Below, in pieces: positions 1 to 6,388 of a DNA stretch of 9,816 nucleotides (its first letter is position 1; each line of letters opens with the position of its first letter). Source of the stretch: JAJPJX01 sp964568355 (lineage in GTDB: Bacteria; Acidobacteriota; Terriglobia; Bryobacterales; Bryobacteraceae). Under the pieces are notes generated by a model. It saw nothing but the letters and a program-made list of their open reading frames with translations, was not told the DNA's origin and ran no database searches. Both the position numbers and the translations under genes were made by a program. The stretch lies in the NCBI GenBank assembly GCA_964568355.1, contig CAZMRK010000799.1, positions 1 to 9,816 on the forward strand, read 5' to 3'.

Positions 1-1
1 C

Positions 2-2329
2 CTGGCGTTGGGGATCGGCGCGGACACCGCCGTCTTCACCTTCGTCAAAGGGGCGCTTTCGTTCGATCCGGGAATCGATCATGCCGAGCAGGTGGTCATG
101 ATTTCGGGCACCAATCCCCTGCGCAGCGACGATCTCCCACAACCCGATCCCGATCTGCGCAATTTTCGTTCGCAGGTGAAGTCGCTATCCCAGCTCGCCG
201 CCTATCGTTTCACTTCGGTCAACCTTACCGACCAGAATGCTCCTCCCGAGCGCTATGTCTGCGCGCAAATGTCGGCCAGCGGATTCACCATCGCCGGGCG
301 CCGGCCGGTCCTGGGACGCAGCTTCCAGCCGGAAGACGAGCGCCCGGATGCTCCGCCCGTCCTGATGTTGACCCATCGCGTCTGGCAGAACCGCTACGGC
401 AAGAATCCCGGCATCATCGGCCGCGTGGTGCGCGTTGAGGAGACGCCGCGGGTCATCATCGGCGTGATGCCCACCGGCATGCGCTTTCCCGAAGATACCG
501 ATCTGTGGATCCCGCTTGCGCCCGCCCACACACGCGGATCGGAGCCTCTGCTGTTCGGCCGGCTGGCCGATGGCGTGAAACTGGCTGCAGCCAGAAGCGA
601 GATGGACGCCATCGCGCGCCGCCTGACCAACCAGAATCCCGCGCACCTGAAGGGTCTTGCCATCGACGTACGGCCGATCCTGGAGATCTACGGTGTTTAT
701 CAGTTGCGCCCGCTCTTCCTGGCGGTTCTGTGCGCCGTCGGCTTCGTCGTGCTGATCGCCTGCGCCAATGTCGCCAACCTGCTGCTGGCCCGCGCCGCGG
801 CTCGCGCGCGCGAGATCTCCGTACGCATGGCGATCGGCGCCGGACGCATGCGCATCATCCGCCAGCTTTTGGTGGAAAGCGTCCTGCTCGCCGCCACCGG
901 CGGCCTGTTCGGATGGATGATCGCGGCCGCCGGCCTGCGCTGGTTTGACACCTCTACCGCCCGCTTCCCGCGTCCACCCTGGCTCGATTTTTCCATGGAT
1001 CACGAGGTATTCCTGTATCTCACGGCTCTATCGTTAGGCACCGGGCTGCTGTTCGGCCTGGCTCCGGCGCTGCGCCTGTCCAAAATCGATCTGCACAGCG
1101 CGGTTAAGGATGGCGGCCACGGCGCCACCGCGGGAGCCCGCGGCCGGCGTCTTGCCAACCTACTGGTGGTCTTCGAAATGGCCCTCTGCGTGGTGCTGCT
1201 GGCGGGAGCCGGCCTGCTGATCCGCAGCGCCGTGAAGGTATACGGCACTCCGCTCGGCGTGAATACCGCCAATGTGCTGACCGCGATGATCCACCTGCCT
1301 GACGCCAAATACAAAGGGTCGGAGGAACAAATCGCTTTTCACGAGCGCCTGTCCGACGCGCTGCGCGCCCTTCCCGGAGTCGAAACCGCGGCATTGGCGT
1401 CCCATCTGCCCGGCCGCGGTTGGATGAACCTGTCGTGGGATGCCGACCCCGCGCCTTCCGGCGAAGGCGAGCGCCTGTCCCATGCCGGCGCGATCGTGGT
1501 CTCCGCCGGCTACTTTCGCGTGATGCAGGTGGGAGCGCGCCGCGGAAGGCTCTTTTCGCCTTCCACCGCCGGCCGCGGAGCATCCGAAGTCATCGTAAAC
1601 GAGAGCTTCGCCCGGCGTTTCTGGCCCAGTCTGGACCCGCTCGGCAAGCGCCTTCGCATCGTCGATGCCCACGCTGCCCGGCCCTGGCTCACCGTGATCG
1701 GGGTCGTTCCGGATATCCAGCAGAACATGCGCGGCGGCCCCCTGCAGGGCGACCCGCTGGTCTACCTCTCCTATGCCGCCGACCCGCAGCGGCTGATGTT
1801 TGTGGTATCCCGCACTCTGATTCCGCCGGCGGCTCTCACCCAAGCCTTCCGGGCGGAGGTGCAAAAGCTGGACAAAAATCTGCCGCTCTACGACGTGAGT
1901 ACACTCGAAGACCGCATCGCCCAGAACCGTCTGGGCTCAGGAATCTTCGCCGTCCTGTTTACGATTTTCGGCGCCATCGCGCTGGTGCTGGCCTCGGTCG
2001 GGCTCTACGCGGTGACAGCACACGCCGTCAGCCAGCGCACACGCGAAATCGGAATCCGCATGGCCGTGGGCGGAACCTCGCGCGACATCGTCCGCCTGGT
2101 GTTTGTGCAAGGCATCCGCCCGATGCTGATCGGCCTGGCTCTTGGCCTTCCGACGGCCTTCGCCGCCACCCGCGTCCTGCGAATGGCGCTGGTCGGCGTC
2201 TCACCGGGAGACCCGCTGACGTTCGCCACGGTAGTCCTGGTCCTGCTCCTGGCCGGCCTGCTCGGCTGCACGCTCCCCGCCCGCCGAGCCATCGCCGTAG
2301 ATCCCATCGTCACGCTCCGCTGCGATTGA
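2..2329 (+). CDS. ADOP-type duplicated ABC permease (MacB/FtsX-like), 5'-truncated by window edge
   Basis: This is a large inner-membrane permease whose beginning lies left of the window; the reading frame is open from base 2. The first visible residues, LALGIGADTAVF, match the end of the N-terminal membrane helix of MacB-type permeases, so only the first few dozen residues should be missing. Numbering from base 8, there is a periplasmic MacB-like domain (about 20-230), an FtsX-type block with helices near 235-259, 289-311 and 335-354, then a second copy starting with a helix at 385-406, a second periplasmic domain (420-640) and helices near 645-669, 703-722 and 738-756. Each FtsX block carries the family signature: AREISVRMAIGAGR at 267-280 and TREIGIRMAVGGTSRD at 678-693. 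Two fused copies with no ATPase gene visible nearby is the architecture of the acidobacterial duplicated orphan permeases. Its substrate is unknown. It converges on xerC, so the two are not co-transcribed. Confidence 0.9.
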   Translation: MALGIGADTAVFTFVKGALSFDPGIDHAEQVVMISGTNPLRSDDLPQPDPDLRNFRSQVKSLSQLAAYRFTSVNLTDQNAPPERYVCAQMSASGFTIAGRRPVLGRSFQPEDERPDAPPVLMLTHRVWQNRYGKNPGIIGRVVRVEETPRVIIGVMPTGMRFPEDTDLWIPLAPAHTRGSEPLLFGRLADGVKLAAARSEMDAIARRLTNQNPAHLKGLAIDVRPILEIYGVYQLRPLFLAVLCAVGFVVLIACANVANLLLARAAARAREISVRMAIGAGRMRIIRQLLVESVLLAATGGLFGWMIAAAGLRWFDTSTARFPRPPWLDFSMDHEVFLYLTALSLGTGLLFGLAPALRLSKIDLHSAVKDGGHGATAGARGRRLANLLVVFEMALCVVLLAGAGLLIRSAVKVYGTPLGVNTANVLTAMIHLPDAKYKGSEEQIAFHERLSDALRALPGVETAALASHLPGRGWMNLSWDADPAPSGEGERLSHAGAIVVSAGYFRVMQVGARRGRLFSPSTAGRGASEVIVNESFARRFWPSLDPLGKRLRIVDAHAARPWLTVIGVVPDIQQNMRGGPLQGDPLVYLSYAADPQRLMFVVSRTLIPPAALTQAFRAEVQKLDKNLPLYDVSTLEDRIAQNRLGSGIFAVLFTIFGAIALVLASVGLYAVTAHAVSQRTREIGIRMAVGGTSRDIVRLVFVQGIRPMLIGLALGLPTAFAATRVLRMALVGVSPGDPLTFATVVLVLLLAGLLGCTLPARRAIAVDPIVTLRCD

Positions 2330-2338
2330 CTTCGAACA

Positions 2339-2363
2339 CCGCTCCCTTACGGTCGCGGCTCGG
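2339..2363. repeat. Possible dispersed short repeat between convergent genes
   Basis: The 65-base gap between the permease stop and the xerC stop contains CCGCTCCCTTACGGTCGCGG followed by CTCGG. I recall sequences of this kind recurring between genes in Solibacter-like genomes, but this is recollection and was not searched. Only a weak 4-bp stem is visible (CCGC 2339-2342 with GCGG 2355-2358, 12-base loop), with no T-run, so it is a poor intrinsic terminator. No second copy is seen in this window. Confidence 0.35.
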
Positions 2364-2394
2364 TAGCCCTGATTCGCAGGTCGGTTTCCAGAGT

Positions 2395-3291
2395 TTACGC
2401 CTTCGGGTGCGCCCGGTCGTAGACGGCCACTAAGTCGGTCAGCGAAACCTTTGTATATTTCTGCGTGTTCGAAAGGCGCGCGTGACCGAGCAATTCCTGG
2501 ATGGCGCGCAGGTCCGCGCCGTCGCTGAGCAGGTGCGTGGCGTAGGCGTGGCGCAGGCTGTGCGGATGCAGCGAAGGATCCCCGCTCAGCGCTACGGCAT
2601 AGAGTTTTACGATTCCGCGCACGCCGCGGTCGGTCAGGCGGCCGCCATGATGATTCAGAAACACCGCCGTCTCATCCGGACGAACCGGCCGCTCTTTCCA
2701 ATACAGCTCCAGCGCCTGGGCCGCCTTCTCTCCAAACGGCACCTGCCGCTCTTTGCGGCCCTTGCCGCGCACGCGCAGCCACCGTTCACTCCGGTCGATA
2801 TCCTCCAGGTTGAGCCCCACCAGCTCGCTTACCCGCAGCCCGCAACCATAGAGAAATTCAAAGATCGCCCGATCCCGGGCCGGATGCGGCCGCTCCACCT
2901 GGCGCGAGGCCACCGCGTCGATCAACCCGTTGACCTGCTCGGCACTGGCTACCTCGGGCAGCTTCTGCGGCGCTTTCGGTGTGCGCACCAGGCGCGCCGC
3001 ATTCACCGCGACGCGGCCCTCCCGCACCAGAAACTGGAACAGCATCCGCACCGCCGCCAGTTTGCGCCGCAGCGAGACCGCGGCCAGGTTCTTCTGATAC
3101 AAATCGCCCAGCCACTCGCGGATCTTCAACACATCGAATTCAGCCAGCGCGGGGGGCTCGCCTCCGGGAGGGGTGAAATATTCCAGGAACTGCCGCAGGT
3201 CGCTGCCGTAGGATTTCACTGTGTTCGGGGAGACGTTCTCCCGCCCGATCTCTTCCAGAAACCGCTCGATCGCTTCTTCCAGGTCAGACAT
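2395..3291 (-). CDS. xerC: Tyrosine recombinase XerC (chromosome dimer resolution type)
   Basis: This 298-residue cytoplasmic site-specific recombinase would act at a dif site with a partner recombinase to resolve chromosome dimers. It has the usual length for the family. Residues 1-95 form the N-terminal core-binding (SAM-like) domain, including SPNTVKSYGSDLRQFLEYF. Residues 115-298 form the catalytic domain. The catalytic set is complete: R153 in GCGLRVSELVGL, K177 in RGKGRKERQVP, H244 and R247 in HPHSLRHAYATHLL, H270 in ELLGHARLSNTQ, and nucleophile Y279 in TQKYTKVSLTDL. I chose the ATG at 3291 because the domain begins right after it; the frame stays open 104 codons further upstream, but that extension is only the shadow of trmFO. 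The start overlaps the trmFO stop by 8 bases, which suggests coupled translation. The gene order and lack of adjacent cargo favour a housekeeping XerC over a phage integrase; XerC and XerD cannot be separated with certainty by eye. Confidence 0.93.
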   Translation of the reverse strand: MSDLEEAIERFLEEIGRENVSPNTVKSYGSDLRQFLEYFTPPGGEPPALAEFDVLKIREWLGDLYQKNLAAVSLRRKLAAVRMLFQFLVREGRVAVNAARLVRTPKAPQKLPEVASAEQVNGLIDAVASRQVERPHPARDRAIFEFLYGCGLRVSELVGLNLEDIDRSERWLRVRGKGRKERQVPFGEKAAQALELYWKERPVRPDETAVFLNHHGGRLTDRGVRGIVKLYAVALSGDPSLHPHSLRHAYATHLLSDGADLRAIQELLGHARLSNTQKYTKVSLTDLVAVYDRAHPKA

Positions 3292-4621
3292 ACGCCCCGC
3301 GATACTCTTCGAGCTTTTCGAGCGCCCGCCGGCACACCTCGGCATGGCGCGCTTTCTTATCGCGCGCCAGCTTCTGCCGCGCGGCTTCGTCGAGCGGCGG
3401 CAGCAAATCGAAGGTGATGTTCGCCGGCTGGTAGTTGCGGGCATCCGCGCCGGAGATATAGTGGCAGAGCGACCCCAGCGCCGTCTCGCGCGGCAGTGTC
3501 CGAACCGGCTCGCCCGCCGCCAGCGCCGCGGCGTGCCTTCCGGCCATCCACCCGGTAGCGATCGACTCCACGTATCCCTCGACGCCGGAAATCTGCCCGG
3601 CAAAGAGAATCCGCGGCTGCTCGCGCAGTTGCAGCGTGTCCGTCAGCAGAGCCGGCGCGTTGATGTAGGTATTCCGATGGATCTGCCCGAACCGCACGAA
3701 CTCGGCCCGCTCCAGGCCCGGAATCATGCGCAATACACGCGCCTGCTCGCCATATTTCATGTGGTTCTGGAAACCGACCAGGTTGAAGCTATCGGCGCGC
3801 AGGTTTTCCTGGCGCAGTTGTACCGCGGCCCAGGGGCGGCGCCCGGTGCGCGGATCCACGAGTCCCATCGGCTTCATCGGCCCGAAGCGCAGCGTATCGC
3901 GGCCCCGCCGGGCCAGCTCTTCGATCGGCAGGCAGGCCTCGAAATAGCGCGCGTCGTCTTCCGCGATGTGCGCCGAGTGGCTTTCGGCCGCCAGCAGCGC
4001 GTCCAGGAAGGCTTCGTACTGCGCCCGGTCGAAGGGGCAATTCAGATAATCCCCGGTCCCATCGAGCGACTTGTCGTAGCGCGAGGCCCAGAACGCAATC
4101 TCCTGGTTGACCGAATCGGCCTCCACGATGGGGCTGATGCTGTCGTAGAAAAACAAACGGCTCGTGCCGGTGAGCCGCCCGATCTCCCCCGCCAGCTCTT
4201 CGCTGGTCAGCGGGCCGCTGGCAATGACGGTGACGCCGCCGTTTGGGATCGAACGCACCTCTTCGCGGCGCAGCTCGATTCGCGGCTCGCCCGCAATTGC
4301 CCGCGTCACCGCTGCCGAGAACTTCTCGCGATCCACCGTCAGCGCCTGCCCGCCCGGCACACGCGCCTCCGCGGCAGCGCGCAGCAGCAGGCAGTCCAGC
4401 CGCCGCAGTTCTTCCTTCAGCAGCCAGGGCGCCGACCACTCCGCTTCGGATTTCAGCGAGTTGCTGCAAACCAGCTCCGCCAGGCGATCGGTCTGGTGCG
4501 CCGGAGTAGCCCGCGACGGTCGCATTTCGTACAACACGACCCGGCACCCCATCCGCGCCGCCTGCCACGCAGCCTCGCTTCCCGCCAGCCCTCCACCGAC
4601 AATGTGAATCGTTTCGGACAA
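3284..4621 (-). CDS. trmFO: TrmFO, folate-dependent tRNA (uracil-54-C5)-methyltransferase
   Basis: TrmFO makes ribothymidine at position 54 of the tRNA T-loop, using methylenetetrahydrofolate and FAD. The 445-residue product has the FAD-binding Rossmann start IHIVGGGLAGSEAAWQ (5-20), the NSLKS segment with C52 in LVCSNSLKSE, and C230 in YFEACLPIEELARRG. These cysteines correspond to the functional pair described in Bacillus TrmFO. Further family landmarks are RFGPMKPMGL (245-254), VGFQNHMKYGEQ (282-293) and FAGQISGVEGYVESIATG (340-357). I place the start at the TTG at 4621, because family members begin a few residues before the Rossmann strand; GGTGG lies four bases upstream. An in-frame ATG at 4660 would add 13 residues (MPWLAGAGYSGGR) that look unlike the family. 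It is the first gene of the unit with xerC and is divergent from the response regulator. Function is very likely; the start codon is moderately sure. Confidence 0.94.
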   Translation of the reverse strand: MSETIHIVGGGLAGSEAAWQAARMGCRVVLYEMRPSRATPAHQTDRLAELVCSNSLKSEAEWSAPWLLKEELRRLDCLLLRAAAEARVPGGQALTVDREKFSAAVTRAIAGEPRIELRREEVRSIPNGGVTVIASGPLTSEELAGEIGRLTGTSRLFFYDSISPIVEADSVNQEIAFWASRYDKSLDGTGDYLNCPFDRAQYEAFLDALLAAESHSAHIAEDDARYFEACLPIEELARRGRDTLRFGPMKPMGLVDPRTGRRPWAAVQLRQENLRADSFNLVGFQNHMKYGEQARVLRMIPGLERAEFVRFGQIHRNTYINAPALLTDTLQLREQPRILFAGQISGVEGYVESIATGWMAGRHAAALAAGEPVRTLPRETALGSLCHYISGADARNYQPANITFDLLPPLDEAARQKLARDKKARHAEVCRRALEKLEEYRGAYV

Positions 4622-4659
4622 TCTACCACCAGAATAACCTGCCCCCGCGAGCCAAGGCA

Positions 4660-4688
4660 TTGCTCCTTCCGCGCCCACGGACTAGAAT
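4660..4688 (+). promoter_or_regulatory. Putative sigma-70-like promoter of the receiver/pxp operon, probably giving a leaderless mRNA
   Basis: TTGCTC (4660-4665) and TAGAAT (4683-4688) are separated by 17 bases. The -10 box matches TATAAT at five of six positions; the -35 box matches only TTG. The -10 box ends nine bases before the ATG at 4698, which puts transcription start at or within about two bases of the start codon. No usable Shine-Dalgarno sequence is present; AAGAG at 4691-4695 is too close to the ATG. This arrangement is typical of leaderless genes. On the other strand, TATTCT (reverse of 4631-4636) also lies nine bases before the trmFO TTG, but no good -35 is visible there. Confidence 0.45.
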
Positions 4689-4697
4689 CCAAGAGTC

Positions 4698-5099
4698 ATG
4701 CCCGATGCCGAACGCAAGAGGACCATCCTGGTTGTCGACGACGAGCCCGATGTCCGCAGACTTGTTGCCGCGACCGTCAATCGCTTCGGATACGATGCGC
4801 TGACCGCCGATTCCGGGGAGCACGCGCTCGCCCTTTTCAAAAAACACCAGGACTCGATCGGCCTGCTGCTCACAGACGTCGTCGCGCCGGGCATGAGCGG
4901 CCCCATGCTGGCCGATAAGCTCCTGGAATTGGAGCCTGGCCTGAAGGTGCTCTACATGTCGGGCTACGACCGCACGCAGGTCGTGCGGCGTTACGTGGTT
5001 GAGAAAGGCCATGCGCTCATCGCCAAGCCTTTCACGCTCGATCAACTGGGCAGCAAGATCGCCGAGCTTCTGGGAATTCCCGCACCGGTCCGGCCTTGA
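4698..5099 (+). CDS. Stand-alone receiver-domain response regulator (CheY-like, hybrid-kinase type)
   Basis: The 133-residue protein is a single receiver domain with no output domain. The acidic pocket is D14-D15 in ILVVDDEPDVRRL, the phosphoacceptor is D60 in LLLTDVVAPGMSG, the switch residue is S88 in VLYMSGYD, and the conserved lysine is K110 in LIAKPFTLDQL. All residues needed for phosphorylation are present. LLTDV...PGMSG with MSGY and KPFT is the wording usually seen in receivers fused to hybrid histidine kinases (CckA-like), so it may act as a shuttle in a phosphorelay or by protein contact. No kinase is encoded in the window. It is the first gene of the operon, and its TGA shares bases with the TTG start of the hydrolase (TTGA). 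The ATG at 4698 is chosen because the domain begins ten residues later. Role in relation to the pxp genes is unknown. Confidence 0.9.
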   Translation: MPDAERKRTILVVDDEPDVRRLVAATVNRFGYDALTADSGEHALALFKKHQDSIGLLLTDVVAPGMSGPMLADKLLELEPGLKVLYMSGYDRTQVVRRYVVEKGHALIAKPFTLDQLGSKIAELLGIPAPVRP

Positions 5100-5719
5100 C
5101 AGGGAAACCCATCGATATTTCACGCACCATCGAGCCGGGAGCGATGGTGTATCCCGGCGATCCGCCGCTTGAAGCCCGCCCGCTTTGCCGCATCGGTCCG
5201 GACTCGGCTTTCAACCTGCTCGAGCTTCGCTGGACCACGCATTTTCTCACCCACCTGGATGCACCCCTGCACTTCTTCGAGGGCGCTCCCTCGGTGGCCG
5301 AGATCCCGCCCGAACGCCTGATCAGCGAAGCCCTGGTCATCGGGGTTGACGGCCCCGCCGTGCTGCCTGGACACATCCCCGCCGCCGCAGCCGGCCTGGC
5401 CCTGTTGTTCCGCACGCGCCATTCCGCCGACTGGGATCCGCGCGCCTACGATCGCGATCACGTCTATATCAGCGCCGCGGCCGCGCAGTGCATGGTGGAG
5501 CGCGGGGTGCGCCTGGCCGGAGTCGATTACCTCAGCGTCGATCGCTTCGGCGATGAAGACTATCCCGTACACCGCATCCTGCTGGGCCATGGCGTCCTCA
5601 TCCTGGAAGGGCTCGACCTCCGCTCCGCCCCGCCCGGCCGCTATACGTTGATCGCCCTGCCGCTCAAAATCGCCGCCGGCGACGGCTCTCCGGTGCGCGC
5701 CGTGCTGCTGCCGAGGTAA
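5096..5719 (+). CDS. Cyclase-family metal-dependent hydrolase (kynurenine formamidase-like)
   Basis: The 207-residue product belongs to the cyclase family that includes bacterial kynurenine formamidase KynB, a metal-dependent amide hydrolase. Family features in order are DISRTIEPGAMVYPGDPP (7-24), the metal-binding segment H49-FLT-H53-L-D55-APL-H59, GVDYLSVD in the middle, and VHRILLGHGVLILEGLDL, in which H159 or H165 and E171 match the late ligand region. The usual motif is HxGTHxDxPxH; here the glycine is Leu51, while all histidines and the aspartate remain. The start is the TTG at 5096, overlapping the response-regulator stop; no ATG or GTG is available before the conserved N-terminus. There is no signal peptide, so it is cytoplasmic. 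pxpB begins six bases after its stop. No kynurenine-pathway genes are nearby, so a substrate linked to pyroglutamate or other cyclic amides is more likely than formylkynurenine, but this is inference. Confidence 0.88.
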   Translation: MTGKPIDISRTIEPGAMVYPGDPPLEARPLCRIGPDSAFNLLELRWTTHFLTHLDAPLHFFEGAPSVAEIPPERLISEALVIGVDGPAVLPGHIPAAAAGLALLFRTRHSADWDPRAYDRDHVYISAAAAQCMVERGVRLAGVDYLSVDRFGDEDYPVHRILLGHGVLILEGLDLRSAPPGRYTLIALPLKIAAGDGSPVRAVLLPR

Positions 5720-5723
5720 CCTC
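5713..5723 (+). promoter_or_regulatory. Ribosome binding site of pxpB inside a small perfect palindrome
   Basis: GAGG at 5713-5716 lies nine bases before the GTG start at 5726 and supports that start. It overlaps the last codons and stop of the upstream gene. The surrounding GAGGTAACCTC is a perfect 5+1+5 inverted repeat, too short to be a stable hairpin by itself, and may be chance. Confidence 0.45.
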
Positions 5724-5725
5724 AC

Positions 5726-6388
5726 GTGCGGATCTCTCCAGCCAGCGATCACTCCCTGCTGGTCACCCTGGGAGCGGAGATCGCTCCCGCCATCCATCGC
5801 GAAGTCCTGCGACTCTGCCGGGCTCTCGATGGCCTGCCGGGGATCCGCAACCTGCACCCCGGCTATGCCACGGTCCTGGTTACGTTCGATCCGCTGCAGT
5901 GCGAGCCCCAGTCTCTGGCCGCTGCGATTCGCGAGCGCTACGCCCAAACCGCAGCCCTGCCGCTGCCCGAGCCCCGCACCATCGAGATCCCCGTGGTCTA
6001 TGGAGGCGAGTACGGCCCCGACCTGGACGCCGTGGCGGCCCTGCACCAGATCACCACGCGCGAGGTCATTGCGCTCCACTCCGGCCCCGCCTACCTGGTC
6101 TACTTCCTCGGCTTCTCGCCCGGCTTCCCCTACCTGGGTGGCCTGCCGCCGGCGCTCGCCACGCCGCGCCTGGAGACTCCGCGCCGCCACGTGCCGGCCG
6201 GCAGCGTGGCCATCGGCGGCAGCCAGACCGGCGTCTATCCCGTATCCTCGCCCGGAGGCTGGCGCATCATCGGCCGCACACCCCTGCGCCTGTTCCGGCC
6301 CGATCGCACGCCACCCGCGCTGCTGCGCATGGGCGATCATGTAAAGTTCGCACCTGTTCCGAAATGGCCGCGCATTCCATCCGTGTGA
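5726..6388 (+). CDS. pxpB: 5-oxoprolinase subunit B (PxpB/KipI family)
   Basis: PxpB is one of three subunits of the bacterial ATP-dependent 5-oxoprolinase, which opens 5-oxo-L-proline to L-glutamate; PxpB and PxpC also form the fused biotin-dependent carboxylase-like module of allophanate-hydrolase type. The 220 residues are close to the 218 of Escherichia coli. The N-terminal half (1-80) has GIRNLHPGYATVLVTFDP (39-56). The cyclophilin-like C-terminal half has EIPVVYGGEYGPDLDAVA (87-104), LGFSPGFPYLGGLP (128-141) and RRHVPAGSVAIGGSQTGVYP (153-172), all family hallmarks. The start is the GTG at 5726, with GAGG nine bases before it and family-like residues right after it. The Bacillus relative KipI inhibits kinase KinA; the adjacent pxpC and pxpA make the oxoprolinase role the better reading. 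The 3' end overlaps pxpC by 25 bases. Confidence 0.94.
   Translation: MRISPASDHSLLVTLGAEIAPAIHREVLRLCRALDGLPGIRNLHPGYATVLVTFDPLQCEPQSLAAAIRERYAQTAALPLPEPRTIEIPVVYGGEYGPDLDAVAALHQITTREVIALHSGPAYLVYFLGFSPGFPYLGGLPPALATPRLETPRRHVPAGSVAIGGSQTGVYPVSSPGGWRIIGRTPLRLFRPDRTPPALLRMGDHVKFAPVPKWPRIPSV

Noticed and set aside
1420..2433. 337-codon + strand frame inside the permease
   Set aside because: Arg/Pro/Ala-rich shadow of the permease in another frame; the permease frame has membrane helices and conserved FtsX signatures.
2395..3291. Phage or integron integrase marking a mobile element
   Set aside because: The recombinase has housekeeping XerC length and motifs, is coupled to trmFO, and no attachment repeats, cargo or tRNA gene lie nearby.
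3292..3603. 104-codon N-terminal extension of XerC
   Set aside because: It is the out-of-frame trmFO sequence and lacks any recombinase feature; the core-binding domain begins at the ATG at 3291.
3221..4918. 565-codon open frame on the + strand across trmFO and the response regulator
   Set aside because: It lies antisense to a clearly recognised TrmFO and the 5' end of xerC; its product is rich in Arg, Gln, Pro and His with no domain motif. Long antisense frames are expected in GC-rich genes.
5096..5719. Arylformamidase of tryptophan degradation (kynB)
   Set aside because: The family fits, but the operon is pxpBCA and there are no kynA/kynU genes; the specific name was withheld.
5120..6340. 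406-codon open frame on the - strand antisense to the hydrolase and pxpB
   Set aside because: Low-complexity Gly/Ala/Gln/Asp-rich translation and no recognisable fold; both genes beneath it have intact family motifs in the + strand frames.
5899..6363. 155-codon N-terminal extension of PxpC
   Set aside because: It translates pxpB in the wrong frame into Arg/Pro-rich sequence; PxpC homologues start near the ATG at 6364.
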